DNA of 31,308 nucleotides from an uncultured Clostridia bacterium (GCA_934772445.1 CAKVMJ010000018.1:1-31308), one strand, 5' to 3'; shown: positions 1-8,324, counted from the first letter of the stretch. Program-made: numbers and translations. Notes: generated by a model not told the origin, from the letters alone.

Positions 1-72
1 CAGGGGAGAGAGGACTCGAACCCCCAACCTACGGTTTTGGAGACCGCTACTCTACCATTGAGCCACTCCCCT
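1..72 (-). tRNA. tRNA-Trp (anticodon CCA)
   Basis: Read on the minus strand, this folds as a full cloverleaf. The 7-bp acceptor stem is AGGGGAG/CTCCCCT, the D arm contains GCTC...GAGT, the anticodon stem is GCGGT/ACCGT around the loop CTCCAAA (anticodon CCA, Trp), and the T arm holds TTCGAGT. The discriminator base G is the first base of the window, so a genomically encoded CCA tail, if present, lies just outside. In many Bacillota a tRNA-Trp gene precedes secE-nusG; transcription here leaves the window to the left, so that neighbour cannot be checked. Confidence 0.97.
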
Positions 73-96
73 AAGTACTTGCCAAATAACTCACAT

Positions 97-125
97 AGTA
101 TAAGATAAAATTATATTTTTGTCAA
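97..125 (-). promoter_or_regulatory. promoter of tRNA-Trp
   Basis: On the minus strand TTGACA (120-125) is followed after exactly 17 bases by TATACT (97-102). This is a near-perfect sigma-A type promoter about 25 bases upstream of the tRNA 5' end, as expected for a strongly expressed stable RNA. Confidence 0.85.
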
Positions 126-265
126 CTATAATTACGCAATTTTTAATATAGATATGAAAAATATCAAAAACTAGAATTAACTCTCTATTTTTATTTGTAT
201 TATTTTTTATTATCTAACTTTTTAAAGAAAATATAATTGTAATTTAAATTATTTAGGATTTTTAT

Positions 266-294
266 TTGTTAAATTCATATTTAATTGATACAAT
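266..294 (+). promoter_or_regulatory. promoter of rnhA, probably leaderless
   Basis: TTGTTA (266-271), a 17-base spacer and TACAAT (289-294), with a TGA extended -10 element just before it. The -10 box ends 7 bases before the ATG at 302, so the transcript should begin at or next to the start codon. No Shine-Dalgarno sequence precedes that ATG. Confidence 0.6.
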
Positions 295-301
295 ATGTAA
301 T

Positions 302-763
302 ATGAAAAAAGTAGAATTATATACAGATGGAGCTTGTTCCGGAAACCCTGGCGTTGGTGGTTGGGGCGTTGTTCTTATATATGGCGATTATATCAAAGAA
401 TTTAGCGGTGTGAATAATTTAACGACCAACAATCAAATGGAGATTACAGCCGTAATAGAAGGGCTTAAAAGGCTAAAAGAGGCGTGTGACATCACTATTT
501 ATACTGATAGTGCATATACAATGAATGCTTTTAGTGAGGGTTGGATAACAAATTGGCAACTAAACGGTTGGAAAACTGCAAATAAAAAACCCGTTAAAAA
601 TGCTGAGTTATGGCAAGAACTTTTAAATGAACTTGCTAAACATAAAGTTAAATGGGTAAAAGTTAAAGGTCACGCTGACAATAAATATAATAACATTTGT
701 GATAAATTGGCTACAGGGGAGATAGCTAAATATAACAAAACAAAAGTTATAGATATAAATTAG
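302..763 (+). CDS. rnhA: ribonuclease HI
   Basis: Cuts the RNA strand of RNA-DNA hybrids in the cytoplasm (R-loops, primer remnants). The protein begins MKKVELYTDGACSGNPG, the classic RNase HI first strand with the catalytic Asp. The other acidic residues are the Glu in NQMEITAV, the Asp in YTDSAY and the Asp in GHADNKYNN near the end; the handle region WKTANKKPVKN is also present. Length is about 153 residues, normal for the family. An upstream in-frame ATG at 266 would add 12 residues, but it lies on the likely -35 box, and the family N-terminus matches the ATG at 302, so I use 302. Single-gene unit, convergent with the ABC permease gene and separated from it by a bidirectional terminator. 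Confidence 0.95.
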   Translation: MKKVELYTDGACSGNPGVGGWGVVLIYGDYIKEFSGVNNLTTNNQMEITAVIEGLKRLKEACDITIYTDSAYTMNAFSEGWITNWQLNGWKTANKKPVKNAELWQELLNELAKHKVKWVKVKGHADNKYNNICDKLATGEIAKYNKTKVIDIN

Positions 764-812
764 TATTACTATGCTTAATTTAATAAAGCCTAGAAAAATT
801 TTAATTTATATT

Positions 813-842
813 AAAAAATCACCTAAACTTAGGTGATTTTTT
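813..842. terminator. bidirectional intrinsic terminator between rnhA and the ABC permease gene
   Basis: AAAAAATCACCTAA and TTAGGTGATTTTTT are perfect inverted arms around a two-base centre. The A tract on one side and T tract on the other give a U-tract in both directions. It directly abuts the permease stop codon. Confidence 0.9.
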
Positions 843-2936
843 CTAAAAGTCTCTACATTTTAATACTGCATTTGAAATAATATAGAATATTCCTATATAT
901 GAAATATAAATTAATAGACTCAACCACATATTCATATTTGAAACAACTACTGAACTAAATAGTTGAGTAAAGATATTAGTGGAAGTGCGTGGTGCGACCA
1001 TAAAATATTTATAGAAATTAATGTTTGTGTTTGGTAGGAATGAACACCAAATATTAGCATTAGTTATCCAATTTAATAAATATAATAATGCAATTGAAAT
1101 ACTATTTACTATTATTGCAAGATAACTTCTTCTAAAGAATGAAGAAATCATAAAGCTTAAGGAAATAACAAATAGCAACTCGATTATTTCGCACAAATAA
1201 ATTATTAATATATTTACTAAAGGTGATATCTTTACAACTTTTTTAGCATTTATAACTGATATAATTTTAGTATTAATAAATGTATAGCCAGCAATTGAGG
1301 AAACGGTTAAAAGGAATATCAAAGATAGTGTTAAATATATTATACCAATAACAAACACTGCAAATAATTTTCCAAAGAAAATACTTCTCCTGCTTATCGG
1401 TTTTGATAGTGTTAATCGGATAGTTCTATTTTCCCATTCTCTAGGAAGTAATATAATCGAGAAAGTCACCATTGCTATAATAGTAAGCATTAATGCAATT
1501 CTTAATCCATAAACTGTAAAATCCAGTGCTGATTTTTCGCTAGTTGCAAAGTTGAATTGGTAAGGGAATGAATAATTTGAAGGATATTCCTCATTTTTAA
1601 TTAAATATTTATATAGAGTTGACATTGTTCTGTATTCATACTCATTAAAATTTTCTAAGTTTTCGCCATAAAATTGCGTTGTTTTAGTGGAATCAAAAAC
1701 AGAAAATGTACTAAGTACTGACTCATAAATAACTAGTTTATAAGCCATATTTGCTAAATCTTTATAGTTGCTTATATAATCGATTATAGCACTAGAAGAT
1801 GATGAATTTTGTTGTGCAACTATATTATTGGATAATTTGTTTCTACTAGCCAATACATCATTATTAATTAGCTCTCCAATTTCTTCAACAACGCTTTGCT
1901 CTGGAAGAATTAAAACATAATTATCTCTAAATTCATTTAAAGTTTCAACCAAATTAATTGCTTTTAATGACATAACAGCATTTCTATGAGAAGAATACAT
2001 AGTTCTATTTTGCGATGGAATATTTATTGCTTTATAAGTTAAATCCAAATTGGTCTGTAGTTGTACTATCAACTGCTTATTAGAATAAATTGATAGATAA
2101 GGTGAATCAACCATATATCCCAATAATTTTGTGAAACTCTTTGAGCCATAAACTAATTCTTGTAATAGAGTTCTCTTAGAATTTGCAATGCTACCATCTT
2201 GAAAAGAACTGGCATTAGGTAGGGTGTCTATATAAGTTATGTAATCATTATAAGCTTTTATAATTTTATTAACCATCGAATCAATTGTAATATCTAAAAA
2301 TCCCATAGCTGATAAATTTAAATTTTTCAATTCATCTTCAAGTCTATTTGATTGGTAATAATTGCAAAGTGCATTTGAAGCTTCTGCCTTATCATCAAAT
2401 CTTTTATCGTAGTAATCACATTGAGTTATAAGTTGAGTTAGTTTATCAAGACTATTTTTATATTCTTCACTTTGAACATTTATAAAATTAATATAGGGAA
2501 TATCGTTTATAACATCAAAATTCAATAAAGCCGATTTAAAATCTTGTAACGCTTTTTTAAACGCAAGATATTTTTCATACAATGTTGCAGAATCACCATT
2601 TGGTATTTCTTGCCGTAAAATATTATATTTTTCAAATACAGAATTTAAACTTTTGCTAGTTTCAGAAGTTCTGCCATTTAATACAGAAAAATAATTTAAA
2701 ATAGAAACAGATTCTTCAATCATTCTATCATATGTTGGTTTGTAATTCGTATTATTGGTAAATTCATTATATATTTCACTCGAGCTTTTATCCTTCCAGA
2801 CATTCTCTTCTTTAATAATTTGAGGTGAATAAAAGAAACTAGAAATTCCAACTCCAATTAACATAAGTATGCCCATAATTATTGTTAAAGGCATTCTTAA
2901 GAGCCTATTAAGTTCGTTTGTAAACATTCTAAACAT
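843..2936 (-). CDS. ABC-2 type transporter permease with a large external domain
   Basis: Membrane subunit of a probable ABC exporter; the substrate is unknown. About 697 residues. One membrane helix lies near residues 14-36, then about 430 mostly polar residues predicted outside the membrane, then a block of about six hydrophobic segments from roughly residue 475 to the end, including the LPREWENRTIRLTLSKP stretch. That motif (an ABC-2/NatB-like 'E..n.T....L..P.sR' loop after the first core helix) is typical of ABC-2 permeases. The large insert between helix 1 and the core resembles the periplasmic/extracellular domains of this class. The start at 2936 is supported by GAGG eight bases upstream. 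It lies 21 bases downstream of the ATPase gene, so the two form one operon. Family assignment is firm; function is not. Confidence 0.85.
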   Translation of the reverse strand: MFRMFTNELNRLLRMPLTIIMGILMLIGVGISSFFYSPQIIKEENVWKDKSSSEIYNEFTNNTNYKPTYDRMIEESVSILNYFSVLNGRTSETSKSLNSVFEKYNILRQEIPNGDSATLYEKYLAFKKALQDFKSALLNFDVINDIPYINFINVQSEEYKNSLDKLTQLITQCDYYDKRFDDKAEASNALCNYYQSNRLEDELKNLNLSAMGFLDITIDSMVNKIIKAYNDYITYIDTLPNASSFQDGSIANSKRTLLQELVYGSKSFTKLLGYMVDSPYLSIYSNKQLIVQLQTNLDLTYKAINIPSQNRTMYSSHRNAVMSLKAINLVETLNEFRDNYVLILPEQSVVEEIGELINNDVLASRNKLSNNIVAQQNSSSSSAIIDYISNYKDLANMAYKLVIYESVLSTFSVFDSTKTTQFYGENLENFNEYEYRTMSTLYKYLIKNEEYPSNYSFPYQFNFATSEKSALDFTVYGLRIALMLTIIAMVTFSIILLPREWENRTIRLTLSKPISRRSIFFGKLFAVFVIGIIYLTLSLIFLLTVSSIAGYTFINTKIISVINAKKVVKISPLVNILIIYLCEIIELLFVISLSFMISSFFRRSYLAIIVNSISIALLYLLNWITNANIWCSFLPNTNINFYKYFMVAPRTSTNIFTQLFSSVVVSNMNMWLSLLIYISYIGIFYIISNAVLKCRDF

Positions 2937-2957
2937 TTTTATTACCTCTTTTATTTT

Positions 2958-3896
2958 TTAAGAAATCCAATTTTTGTTTAAAGCTTTTCGTTCTAGTATT
3001 TCTGCAAAAATCTGTTCTAATGTTTTTGTTACAATTTCAATTTTAAATATTGTTATATTATATTTTTGGAGTAGGGAGTTAATTTTTGCTAGATTATCTT
3101 TCGGGGTATAAACCAAAATAGAATTTCCAGCTAGATTAACTTTATATTTTAATTCATTTGCTACCACTTTTCCTGCAAAATTAGGGTAATCGACTGTGAA
3201 TTTTAATTTTTGTGAATTTTCGCTACCTTGCAAAAGTTCAACCATAGTTTTTAATTCAACCATATTACCATTATTAAACACACCAATAGTGTTGCATAAT
3301 TTTTCCATTTCACCAAGCATTCTACTTGAAATAAGTAAGGACATCTTTTCTTTTTCTGCTAAAAGTTTAAGGAGTGCAGACATACTACTTATTTCTTTAG
3401 CATCAAGGTCTAAAAATGGGTCATCAATAATCAATAGTTTAGGGTGATGTATGATTGTAATTGCAATACTTAATTTTTGTTTAACTTCTTTAGGGCAAAA
3501 ACTAACTAATTTATTTAGATATTGTTCGAAACCTAAAAGTCGTGCATAGTCGTTTATATCTTTTTCTGTTATGCCATCATAAAAATTTGAAAAATATCTA
3601 AGATTTCCATAACAAGTCATATATCCAAAGAGTTTAGGTGAGCCTATCAAAACTCCTATTTTAGAAACAGCCTCTTTATAATCAGACTTTATAGATTTTC
3701 CATCAATTAAAATATCTCCTTCGCTAATTCTGGTCAAGCCACAAATTAAACGCATCATTGCAGTTTTTCCAGAGGCTTTTGGCCCTAAAAGACCCAAAAT
3801 TTCACCTTCGCTAATAGTGAATGATACATTGTTGACCGCAGGCCTGCCATCAAAATACTTTGTTACATTTTTTACTTCAACAATTGTGTTTGCCAA
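2958..3896 (-). CDS. ABC transporter ATP-binding protein with degenerate catalytic motifs
   Basis: Nucleotide-binding partner of the downstream permease, about 312 residues, with the GldA/CcmA-like domain first (about 1-220) and a C-terminal accessory region as in other ABC-2 exporters. Walker A is intact (GPKASGKT). Other motifs depart from the family: the signature is PKEVKQ where SKGMKQ/LSGGQ is usual, the Walker B ends IIDDP (Asp in place of the catalytic Glu), and the switch region reads LISSRML where LISSHLL is normal (His lost). It therefore probably binds ATP but may hydrolyse it poorly. The start is a TTG at 3896 with GGAG six bases upstream; no ATG fits. Its start is only 57 bases from the divergent VTT-domain gene. 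Confidence 0.88.
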   Translation of the reverse strand: MANTIVEVKNVTKYFDGRPAVNNVSFTISEGEILGLLGPKASGKTAMMRLICGLTRISEGDILIDGKSIKSDYKEAVSKIGVLIGSPKLFGYMTCYGNLRYFSNFYDGITEKDINDYARLLGFEQYLNKLVSFCPKEVKQKLSIAITIIHHPKLLIIDDPFLDLDAKEISSMSALLKLLAEKEKMSLLISSRMLGEMEKLCNTIGVFNNGNMVELKTMVELLQGSENSQKLKFTVDYPNFAGKVVANELKYKVNLAGNSILVYTPKDNLAKINSLLQKYNITIFKIEIVTKTLEQIFAEILERKALNKNWIS

Positions 3897-3940
3897 AACT
3901 TACTCCTTATAAAGTTAGTATTTTTATTTTATTTTAATAA

Positions 3941-3946
3941 TATAAT
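3941..3946 (+). promoter_or_regulatory. -10 box of the VTT-domain gene, probably leaderless
   Basis: A perfect TATAAT ends 7 bases before the ATG at 3954. No good -35 is visible at 17 bases, and no Shine-Dalgarno sequence could fit between this box and the start. The spacing equals that of rnhA and the YgjP-like gene. Confidence 0.45.
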
Positions 3947-3953
3947 ATTTCAA

Positions 3954-4850
3954 ATGAAAAGAAAAACTGATTTAAAACTGTTAATTTTTAATATAATAAA
4001 CTACTTAATACCAATTTTGATATTTATTTTTTTGACATTTCATTTCAAACTTATAAACTCCATCTTTCTTCAAAACTTAATCTGTGTTCTTAGTTTCGTT
4101 TTTTCGTTTTTAACATCAGTTCTTTTTGCCAAAGGATCACAATTTTATAAATTGTTCTTTATGGCAAATATAATAGGGTTGTTAGCAATTCTAATTTATT
4201 ATCTTGGTAATAAATATGATGCTTTTAAATTTCTATCATCTCCAACTGAGATTAAGAACTTGGTTTTGTCAATTGGTCCACTCGGAATTATAGTGTTTAT
4301 ATTTATACAAATTTCTCAAGTAGTATGTGTTCCAATACCTTCAGTAATTATTGTTTTAGTTGGAACTTTAATCTATGGACCCGCATTATGCTCATTATTT
4401 TGTAGTATAGGTGTTTTATTAGGTTCATACATTGCTTTTGGAATAGGTAAAACATTTGGTAAAAAATTTGTTTCTTGGATGATTGGAAAAGATAAATTAG
4501 ATTATTTTATAAAGTTAATTTCAGGTAAAGAAAAATTATTTTTAGCCATAGCTTTCATTTTTCCGTTTTTTCCTGATGATGTTCTTTGTATGGTATCAGG
4601 CGTATCTAGTTTATCTTTTAAAGATTTTTTTAAGGTATCAACATTAACAAGACCAATCGGTGTAATATTTTTATGTTACTTTGGTGGTGGTTTCTTTAAT
4701 GGACTTAAGGACAATATCTTAGTAATGATATTATTGATAGTAATTGCAATAATTTCTGGTATTATCTTTATGTTAATCTTAAAGAAGAAAAAGAAAAATT
4801 TAATACAAGAAATAAAGGTTTTAATAAAATCTTTTAGAGTTAAGCAATAA
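3954..4850 (+). CDS. VTT-domain (TVP38/TMEM64, DedA-like) membrane protein
   Basis: Polytopic inner-membrane protein of the VTT/SNARE-associated superfamily, whose bacterial members are linked to lipid scrambling and undecaprenyl-phosphate recycling. About 298 residues. Hydrophobic segments near the N-terminus (two helices) precede the VTT core at about residues 105-260, which carries the family-typical segment QVVCVPIPSVIIVLVGTLIYG, a glycine-rich GSYIAFGIGKTFGKK loop, and FPFFPDDVLCMVSGVSS with a paired acidic motif. It ends with a basic tail (KKKKKN...). The last 30 bases overlap the 3' end of the convergent padR-type gene on the other strand, leaving no room for a terminator between them. 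The specific substrate cannot be inferred. Confidence 0.88.
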   Translation: MKRKTDLKLLIFNIINYLIPILIFIFLTFHFKLINSIFLQNLICVLSFVFSFLTSVLFAKGSQFYKLFFMANIIGLLAILIYYLGNKYDAFKFLSSPTEIKNLVLSIGPLGIIVFIFIQISQVVCVPIPSVIIVLVGTLIYGPALCSLFCSIGVLLGSYIAFGIGKTFGKKFVSWMIGKDKLDYFIKLISGKEKLFLAIAFIFPFFPDDVLCMVSGVSSLSFKDFFKVSTLTRPIGVIFLCYFGGGFFNGLKDNILVMILLIVIAIISGIIFMLILKKKKKNLIQEIKVLIKSFRVKQ

Positions 4851-6941
4851 TTTATAAAAGAACGGCATTATTATAAAATTCAATGATAAAATTGCTGGTA
4901 TTAATAAAGATGTTAGATAATATTCAATATTTTCCAATGTAAATCCTAATAGAGTGTTTATTGCATAGGTTAGAATACAAATTAAAATAAATGCAAATAC
5001 ACCGAATAAAAACGAATACGATAATCTAAAATTATTTAACTTTCTCTTATTAGGGGAGAATATACAAGGTAAAATCATTAATAACGGAATAAAGATAGAT
5101 AACACATAAGCAATTATAAATATAGATTTATTATTTTCTAATTGTGGTAGGTATTTTTCTGATAATACCAGGAATACAGTTGTTTCAACTATCATTAAAG
5201 CCATTAGAATAAATCCTAGAGCCATTTTTAATTTGTTTACCAAATAAAAATCTGTATCTTTTGTTTTAACTCGTGATGAATAAGTATTAAATTCAACACC
5301 TTTATTAATCAATTCTTTTTGTATATTTAAAATGGAATTGTCCTCAAGTTTAATTTGAGGATTGCTAACCACTCGTTCCGGTTCTACATCTTCTGCTTCA
5401 TCTACATTTGCTTCTAAATCAGTTTCTTCATCTGATCTTTGAACATCGGAAAACAATCTCGCATTTCTATTATGAAATGTTGAATGAGGTTTATCATTTT
5501 CTGTTTCCTCATCATAATATAAATCTCCAAGAATATTTTTTAAATCAACATTATCATTTTTTCGTTGTTCAATCTTTTCTTGTTGTAAATGTTCAAATCT
5601 TTCATTAAATCTTTTTTGGCGTTCTGCTCGCTCTTCATCTGTCATTTCATTTGAAAGTGAAACTTGGTCAAAATTAAATTCACTTTGTTCTTTTATATTT
5701 TTAATTTCAGCTTCTGTTTGAGCAGGTGACTTATTTATAGGTTCTTTATATTCAATAACATTATGACCTGTGTTGTTTGTACGATAACCAACATTATCAA
5801 AAATTTTCTGTTCTTTTTTTACCGGAACATCCTCAGCTATTTTCATAATACCAAATTCATCTACCACGAACTTCTTCTTTGATTTTACTGGTTCAGCTGG
5901 TTTAACTGGTTCTGGTATTTTGTTTTCGTTTTCTAGGTTCTTTTTATCAACAATCTCAATTAATTTCTTATAATCGTTTGTTTCAATAACATTTTTATTT
6001 TCTTTTTCTTCTTGTTGATATAATTTCTGTTTAGGAAGAATTTCAGAAGGTTTTACAATACTATCTTTGTTACCATAAAGAATTTCCATAGATTCTTTTC
6101 TTTTTTGTTGTTCTAGCAAGGTAAGAGGGGTATGCTTAGGTGATTCACTCTTAGGGAATAATTCATTGTTTGCTTGTGAATTCTTATTTTTGTTTTTAAC
6201 TATAGAATTATAAATCTCATTCAATTGTTCTCTTGCAGTTTTTATATCATCAATATTTTGTTGATTTTTATCTTCATTAAAAATATCTTCGTTCTCTGGT
6301 TCATTTTCAATTATTTCCTCTTGAGTTGCTTGTGGCTCATTGGAACTAGGTTTTATTATTTTTTTATAAGCTACTGGTTTAATATTACTTCTATCCGTGG
6401 TTTGAATTATAGTTTCAAGTTCTTTAGTATTCTCATCATCAGCTTCTATATTGTTAGCTTTATCAGTTTCAAGAAGTTTATCAACTTCATTCTTTAAATC
6501 AAATTTATAATCATTATAAGAAGGGGTTTGCTCTTCATTATCTATTTCATATTCTTCTGCTTCTGGTTGTTCATTTGAGTTTTCATCTTCGTTCTCATCT
6601 ATGTAAACATTTTCATCTTCATCTTCTTCAACATTATCTGATGATGATTTTGATTTGTTTACAACATTTTCGTAATATTCTCTACCAGTTGGAGTTAGGG
6701 AATAATAATGTCTTCTACCACCAATTGCGCTATCTTCCCAATAAGAGGTAACAAAGCCTTTAGTTTCAAACCTTGACAAACTTGAATAAAGACTAGGTTG
6801 CTTTAAAACAACCTTACCATCTGTTGCATTTTCAACTTCTTTGATAATATCATAGCCATACATATCTTTAGTTGAAAGAACTTCTAGTATTATATTATTT
6901 ACTGAGCCTCTACTTGCAGGTCGTTTACTTCTTCTTGCCAT
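4821..6941 (-). CDS. PadR-family regulator with a C-terminal membrane domain
   Basis: Predicted DNA-binding transcription factor anchored in the membrane, about 706 residues. Residues 1-95 are a PadR winged helix: ILEVLSTKDMYGYDIIKEVE, then KQPSLYSSLSRFETKGFVTSYW and the wing GGRRHYYSLTPTGREYY. Residues 96-566 are a highly charged, Glu/Asn/Lys-rich, probably disordered linker. The last 140 residues hold four hydrophobic helices at about 573-594, 606-628, 641-665 and 674-696. Usual PadR proteins are 100-190 residues and soluble. The start is supported by GGAG ten bases upstream. Its own strong promoter faces the YgjP-like gene. Nearby candidates for control are the ABC exporter and the VTT protein, but that is inference. 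Confidence 0.85.
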   Translation of the reverse strand: MARRSKRPASRGSVNNIILEVLSTKDMYGYDIIKEVENATDGKVVLKQPSLYSSLSRFETKGFVTSYWEDSAIGGRRHYYSLTPTGREYYENVVNKSKSSSDNVEEDEDENVYIDENEDENSNEQPEAEEYEIDNEEQTPSYNDYKFDLKNEVDKLLETDKANNIEADDENTKELETIIQTTDRSNIKPVAYKKIIKPSSNEPQATQEEIIENEPENEDIFNEDKNQQNIDDIKTAREQLNEIYNSIVKNKNKNSQANNELFPKSESPKHTPLTLLEQQKRKESMEILYGNKDSIVKPSEILPKQKLYQQEEKENKNVIETNDYKKLIEIVDKKNLENENKIPEPVKPAEPVKSKKKFVVDEFGIMKIAEDVPVKKEQKIFDNVGYRTNNTGHNVIEYKEPINKSPAQTEAEIKNIKEQSEFNFDQVSLSNEMTDEERAERQKRFNERFEHLQQEKIEQRKNDNVDLKNILGDLYYDEETENDKPHSTFHNRNARLFSDVQRSDEETDLEANVDEAEDVEPERVVSNPQIKLEDNSILNIQKELINKGVEFNTYSSRVKTKDTDFYLVNKLKMALGFILMALMIVETTVFLVLSEKYLPQLENNKSIFIIAYVLSIFIPLLMILPCIFSPNKRKLNNFRLSYSFLFGVFAFILICILTYAINTLLGFTLENIEYYLTSLLIPAILSLNFIIMPFFYKLLLNSKRFY

Positions 6942-6972
6942 TTAATTCCATCTCCCATTACATTCTATATAA

Positions 6973-7001
6973 ATAGTATAAAATTTATGGAGAAATGTCA
7001 A
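6973..7001 (-). promoter_or_regulatory. promoter of the membrane PadR gene
   Basis: On the minus strand TTGACA (6996-7001), a 17-base spacer and TACTAT (6973-6978). It lies about 32 bases upstream of the start codon, leaving room for the GGAG ribosome-binding site. Confidence 0.75.
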
Positions 7002-7065
7002 ATAAATTGCTATGCAAATTAAATAATTAAGTGAATATATAGTGATTTTTTATTGTTATGCATAT

Positions 7066-7088
7066 TTTTCGCATAATAGTATGCAAAA
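7066..7088. promoter_or_regulatory. palindromic operator candidate in the padR/YgjP divergent gap
   Basis: GCATA and TATGC arms around ATAG, flanked by T and A runs (TTTTC... and ...AAAA), form an imperfect 23-base palindrome between the two divergent genes. PadR proteins bind short inverted repeats and often regulate their own gene, so this is the most natural operator candidate, but no direct evidence links them. Confidence 0.35.
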
Positions 7089-7133
7089 TTTGTTTTTTAT
7101 TGTAATCTTTCGTATTTGCAATTATTTATTTGT

Positions 7134-7163
7134 TTGATTTTATAGTAAACTAGGTGATATAAT
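7134..7163 (+). promoter_or_regulatory. promoter of the YgjP-like gene, probably leaderless
   Basis: TTGATT (7134-7139), an 18-base spacer ending in an extended -10 TGA, then TATAAT (7158-7163). The box ends 7 bases before the ATG at 7171, so the transcript likely begins at the start codon. Confidence 0.65.
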
Positions 7164-7170
7164 ATAAATT

Positions 7171-7842
7171 ATGATAAAACCAGATGCTATTATAAAAACA
7201 AATAGGCGAAGCCTATCAATAACAATAACTCAAAAAGGTGAAGTTATTGTTCACGCTCCAAAAAGATTAAGTATGGATAACATAATTAATTTTGTTAACG
7301 AAAAGTCAAATTGGATCGAAACAAAAAGAAATGAAATTCTAAAGAAACAAGAAGATCATAAAGATATTCTTACATATAACAAAATGCTTTTTTTAGGAAA
7401 ACAATATCTTAAATATGAGATGAATGGAATTAAAAAGGTTGAATTAACAACCTCTTGTTTATTATGTCCAAAAGGGTTAGATGAGAGTGAATTACTCTTT
7501 AAAATTGCTAAATGGTATATGCAAACAGCAAAATCTATTTTGGCTGAGAGACTAGAATACTTAGCAAATTTAATGCAACTTGATTACAATTCTTTTAAAA
7601 TATCAAATACAAAGAATAGATGGGGAAGTTGCGATACAAAAGGTAATATAAAAATAAACTTTAGATTAATTATGTTACCTCATAAAATTATAGACTATGT
7701 TTTAATTCACGAGTTAAGTCATTTAGTTGAATTTAATCATTCAAAGAAATTCTATAGGGTGATAGAATCTGTAATGCCCAATTACGATGAAGCTAGGAAG
7801 AATCTGAAATATTACTCAGATATATTGCTCCTTTTTCGTTAG
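7171..7842 (+). CDS. YgjP-like (DUF45/WLM-type) zinc metallopeptidase
   Basis: Predicted cytoplasmic metal-dependent hydrolase, about 223 residues, normal for the family. The N-terminal part (RRSLSITITQKGEVIVHAPKR) and the middle segment NRWGSCDTKGNIKINFRLIMLP are the two hallmark regions of YgjP/COG1451 proteins. The zinc site is HELSH near residue 180, followed by the third-ligand region FNHSKKFYRVIESVMPNY. No signal peptide or membrane helix. It stands alone; the only good promoter reads straight into its ATG. The cellular role of this family is not settled. Confidence 0.92.
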   Translation: MIKPDAIIKTNRRSLSITITQKGEVIVHAPKRLSMDNIINFVNEKSNWIETKRNEILKKQEDHKDILTYNKMLFLGKQYLKYEMNGIKKVELTTSCLLCPKGLDESELLFKIAKWYMQTAKSILAERLEYLANLMQLDYNSFKISNTKNRWGSCDTKGNIKINFRLIMLPHKIIDYVLIHELSHLVEFNHSKKFYRVIESVMPNYDEARKNLKYYSDILLLFR

Positions 7843-8030
7843 GGTAGGTGGTATGCATAAATATACACTAAAATCTATATTTATTTAAAGGTTTACTTAC
7901 AAAAATATCATATAAATCTAAATTATTAAAGAACTGTAAACTTAGTGTATTGTTTCATATTTAGAAAATTATCAGCTGAATTAAAATTTAATATATATTA
8001 TATAAATTACTCTTATTTATAATTAAACCT

Positions 8031-8105
8031 ATGCAAATAAAAAGGTTAGGGGTTAAAAGAAATTATTACAAATTATGGCTATTTTACTTAAATTTTGATA
8101 AATAA
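8031..8105 (+). CDS. possible 24-residue leaderless small protein
   Basis: A 24-codon ORF beginning MQIKRLGVKR and ending FYLNFDK, basic and rich in aromatic residues. A perfect TATAAT (8018-8023) ends exactly 7 bases before its ATG, the same geometry as rnhA, the VTT gene and the YgjP-like gene. Against it: the -35 region is poor, the region is AT-rich enough to give such boxes by chance, and the ORF overlaps the possible stem-loops. Not recognised as any family. Confidence 0.18.
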   Translation: MQIKRLGVKRNYYKLWLFYLNFDK

Positions 8106-8217
8106 GAGGATATTTAAACTATTCGCAAAAGACAACTTTTACGAACACATAGCCAAAAAAGAGGGGTAAATTTTAAAATTATTTTAATCTTAAAAATTAT
8201 TTGCTTTTATCCCTATT
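8076..8217 (+). other. nested inverted repeats, possible structured RNA
   Basis: TGGCTAT (8076-8082) pairs with ATAGCCA (8149-8155) and encloses a hairpin at 8122-8145 with arms TTCGCAAAAG and CTTTTACGAA (nine pairs, one mismatch, loop ACAA). Just downstream, AGGGGTAAA (from about 8160) pairs with TTTATCCCT (to about 8215), one G-U pair. It does not match any RNA family I know (not tmRNA, SRP RNA, or RNase P RNA). Confidence 0.3.
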
Positions 8218-8324
8218 AAATTGATTTTACATTAAAAATTTTTATATAAATTTACTATTTACGCTATTTAAATTTGAATAGTATTCAATTAATGCAAAAT
8301 ACTACTCATTTTTGCATAGTATAG

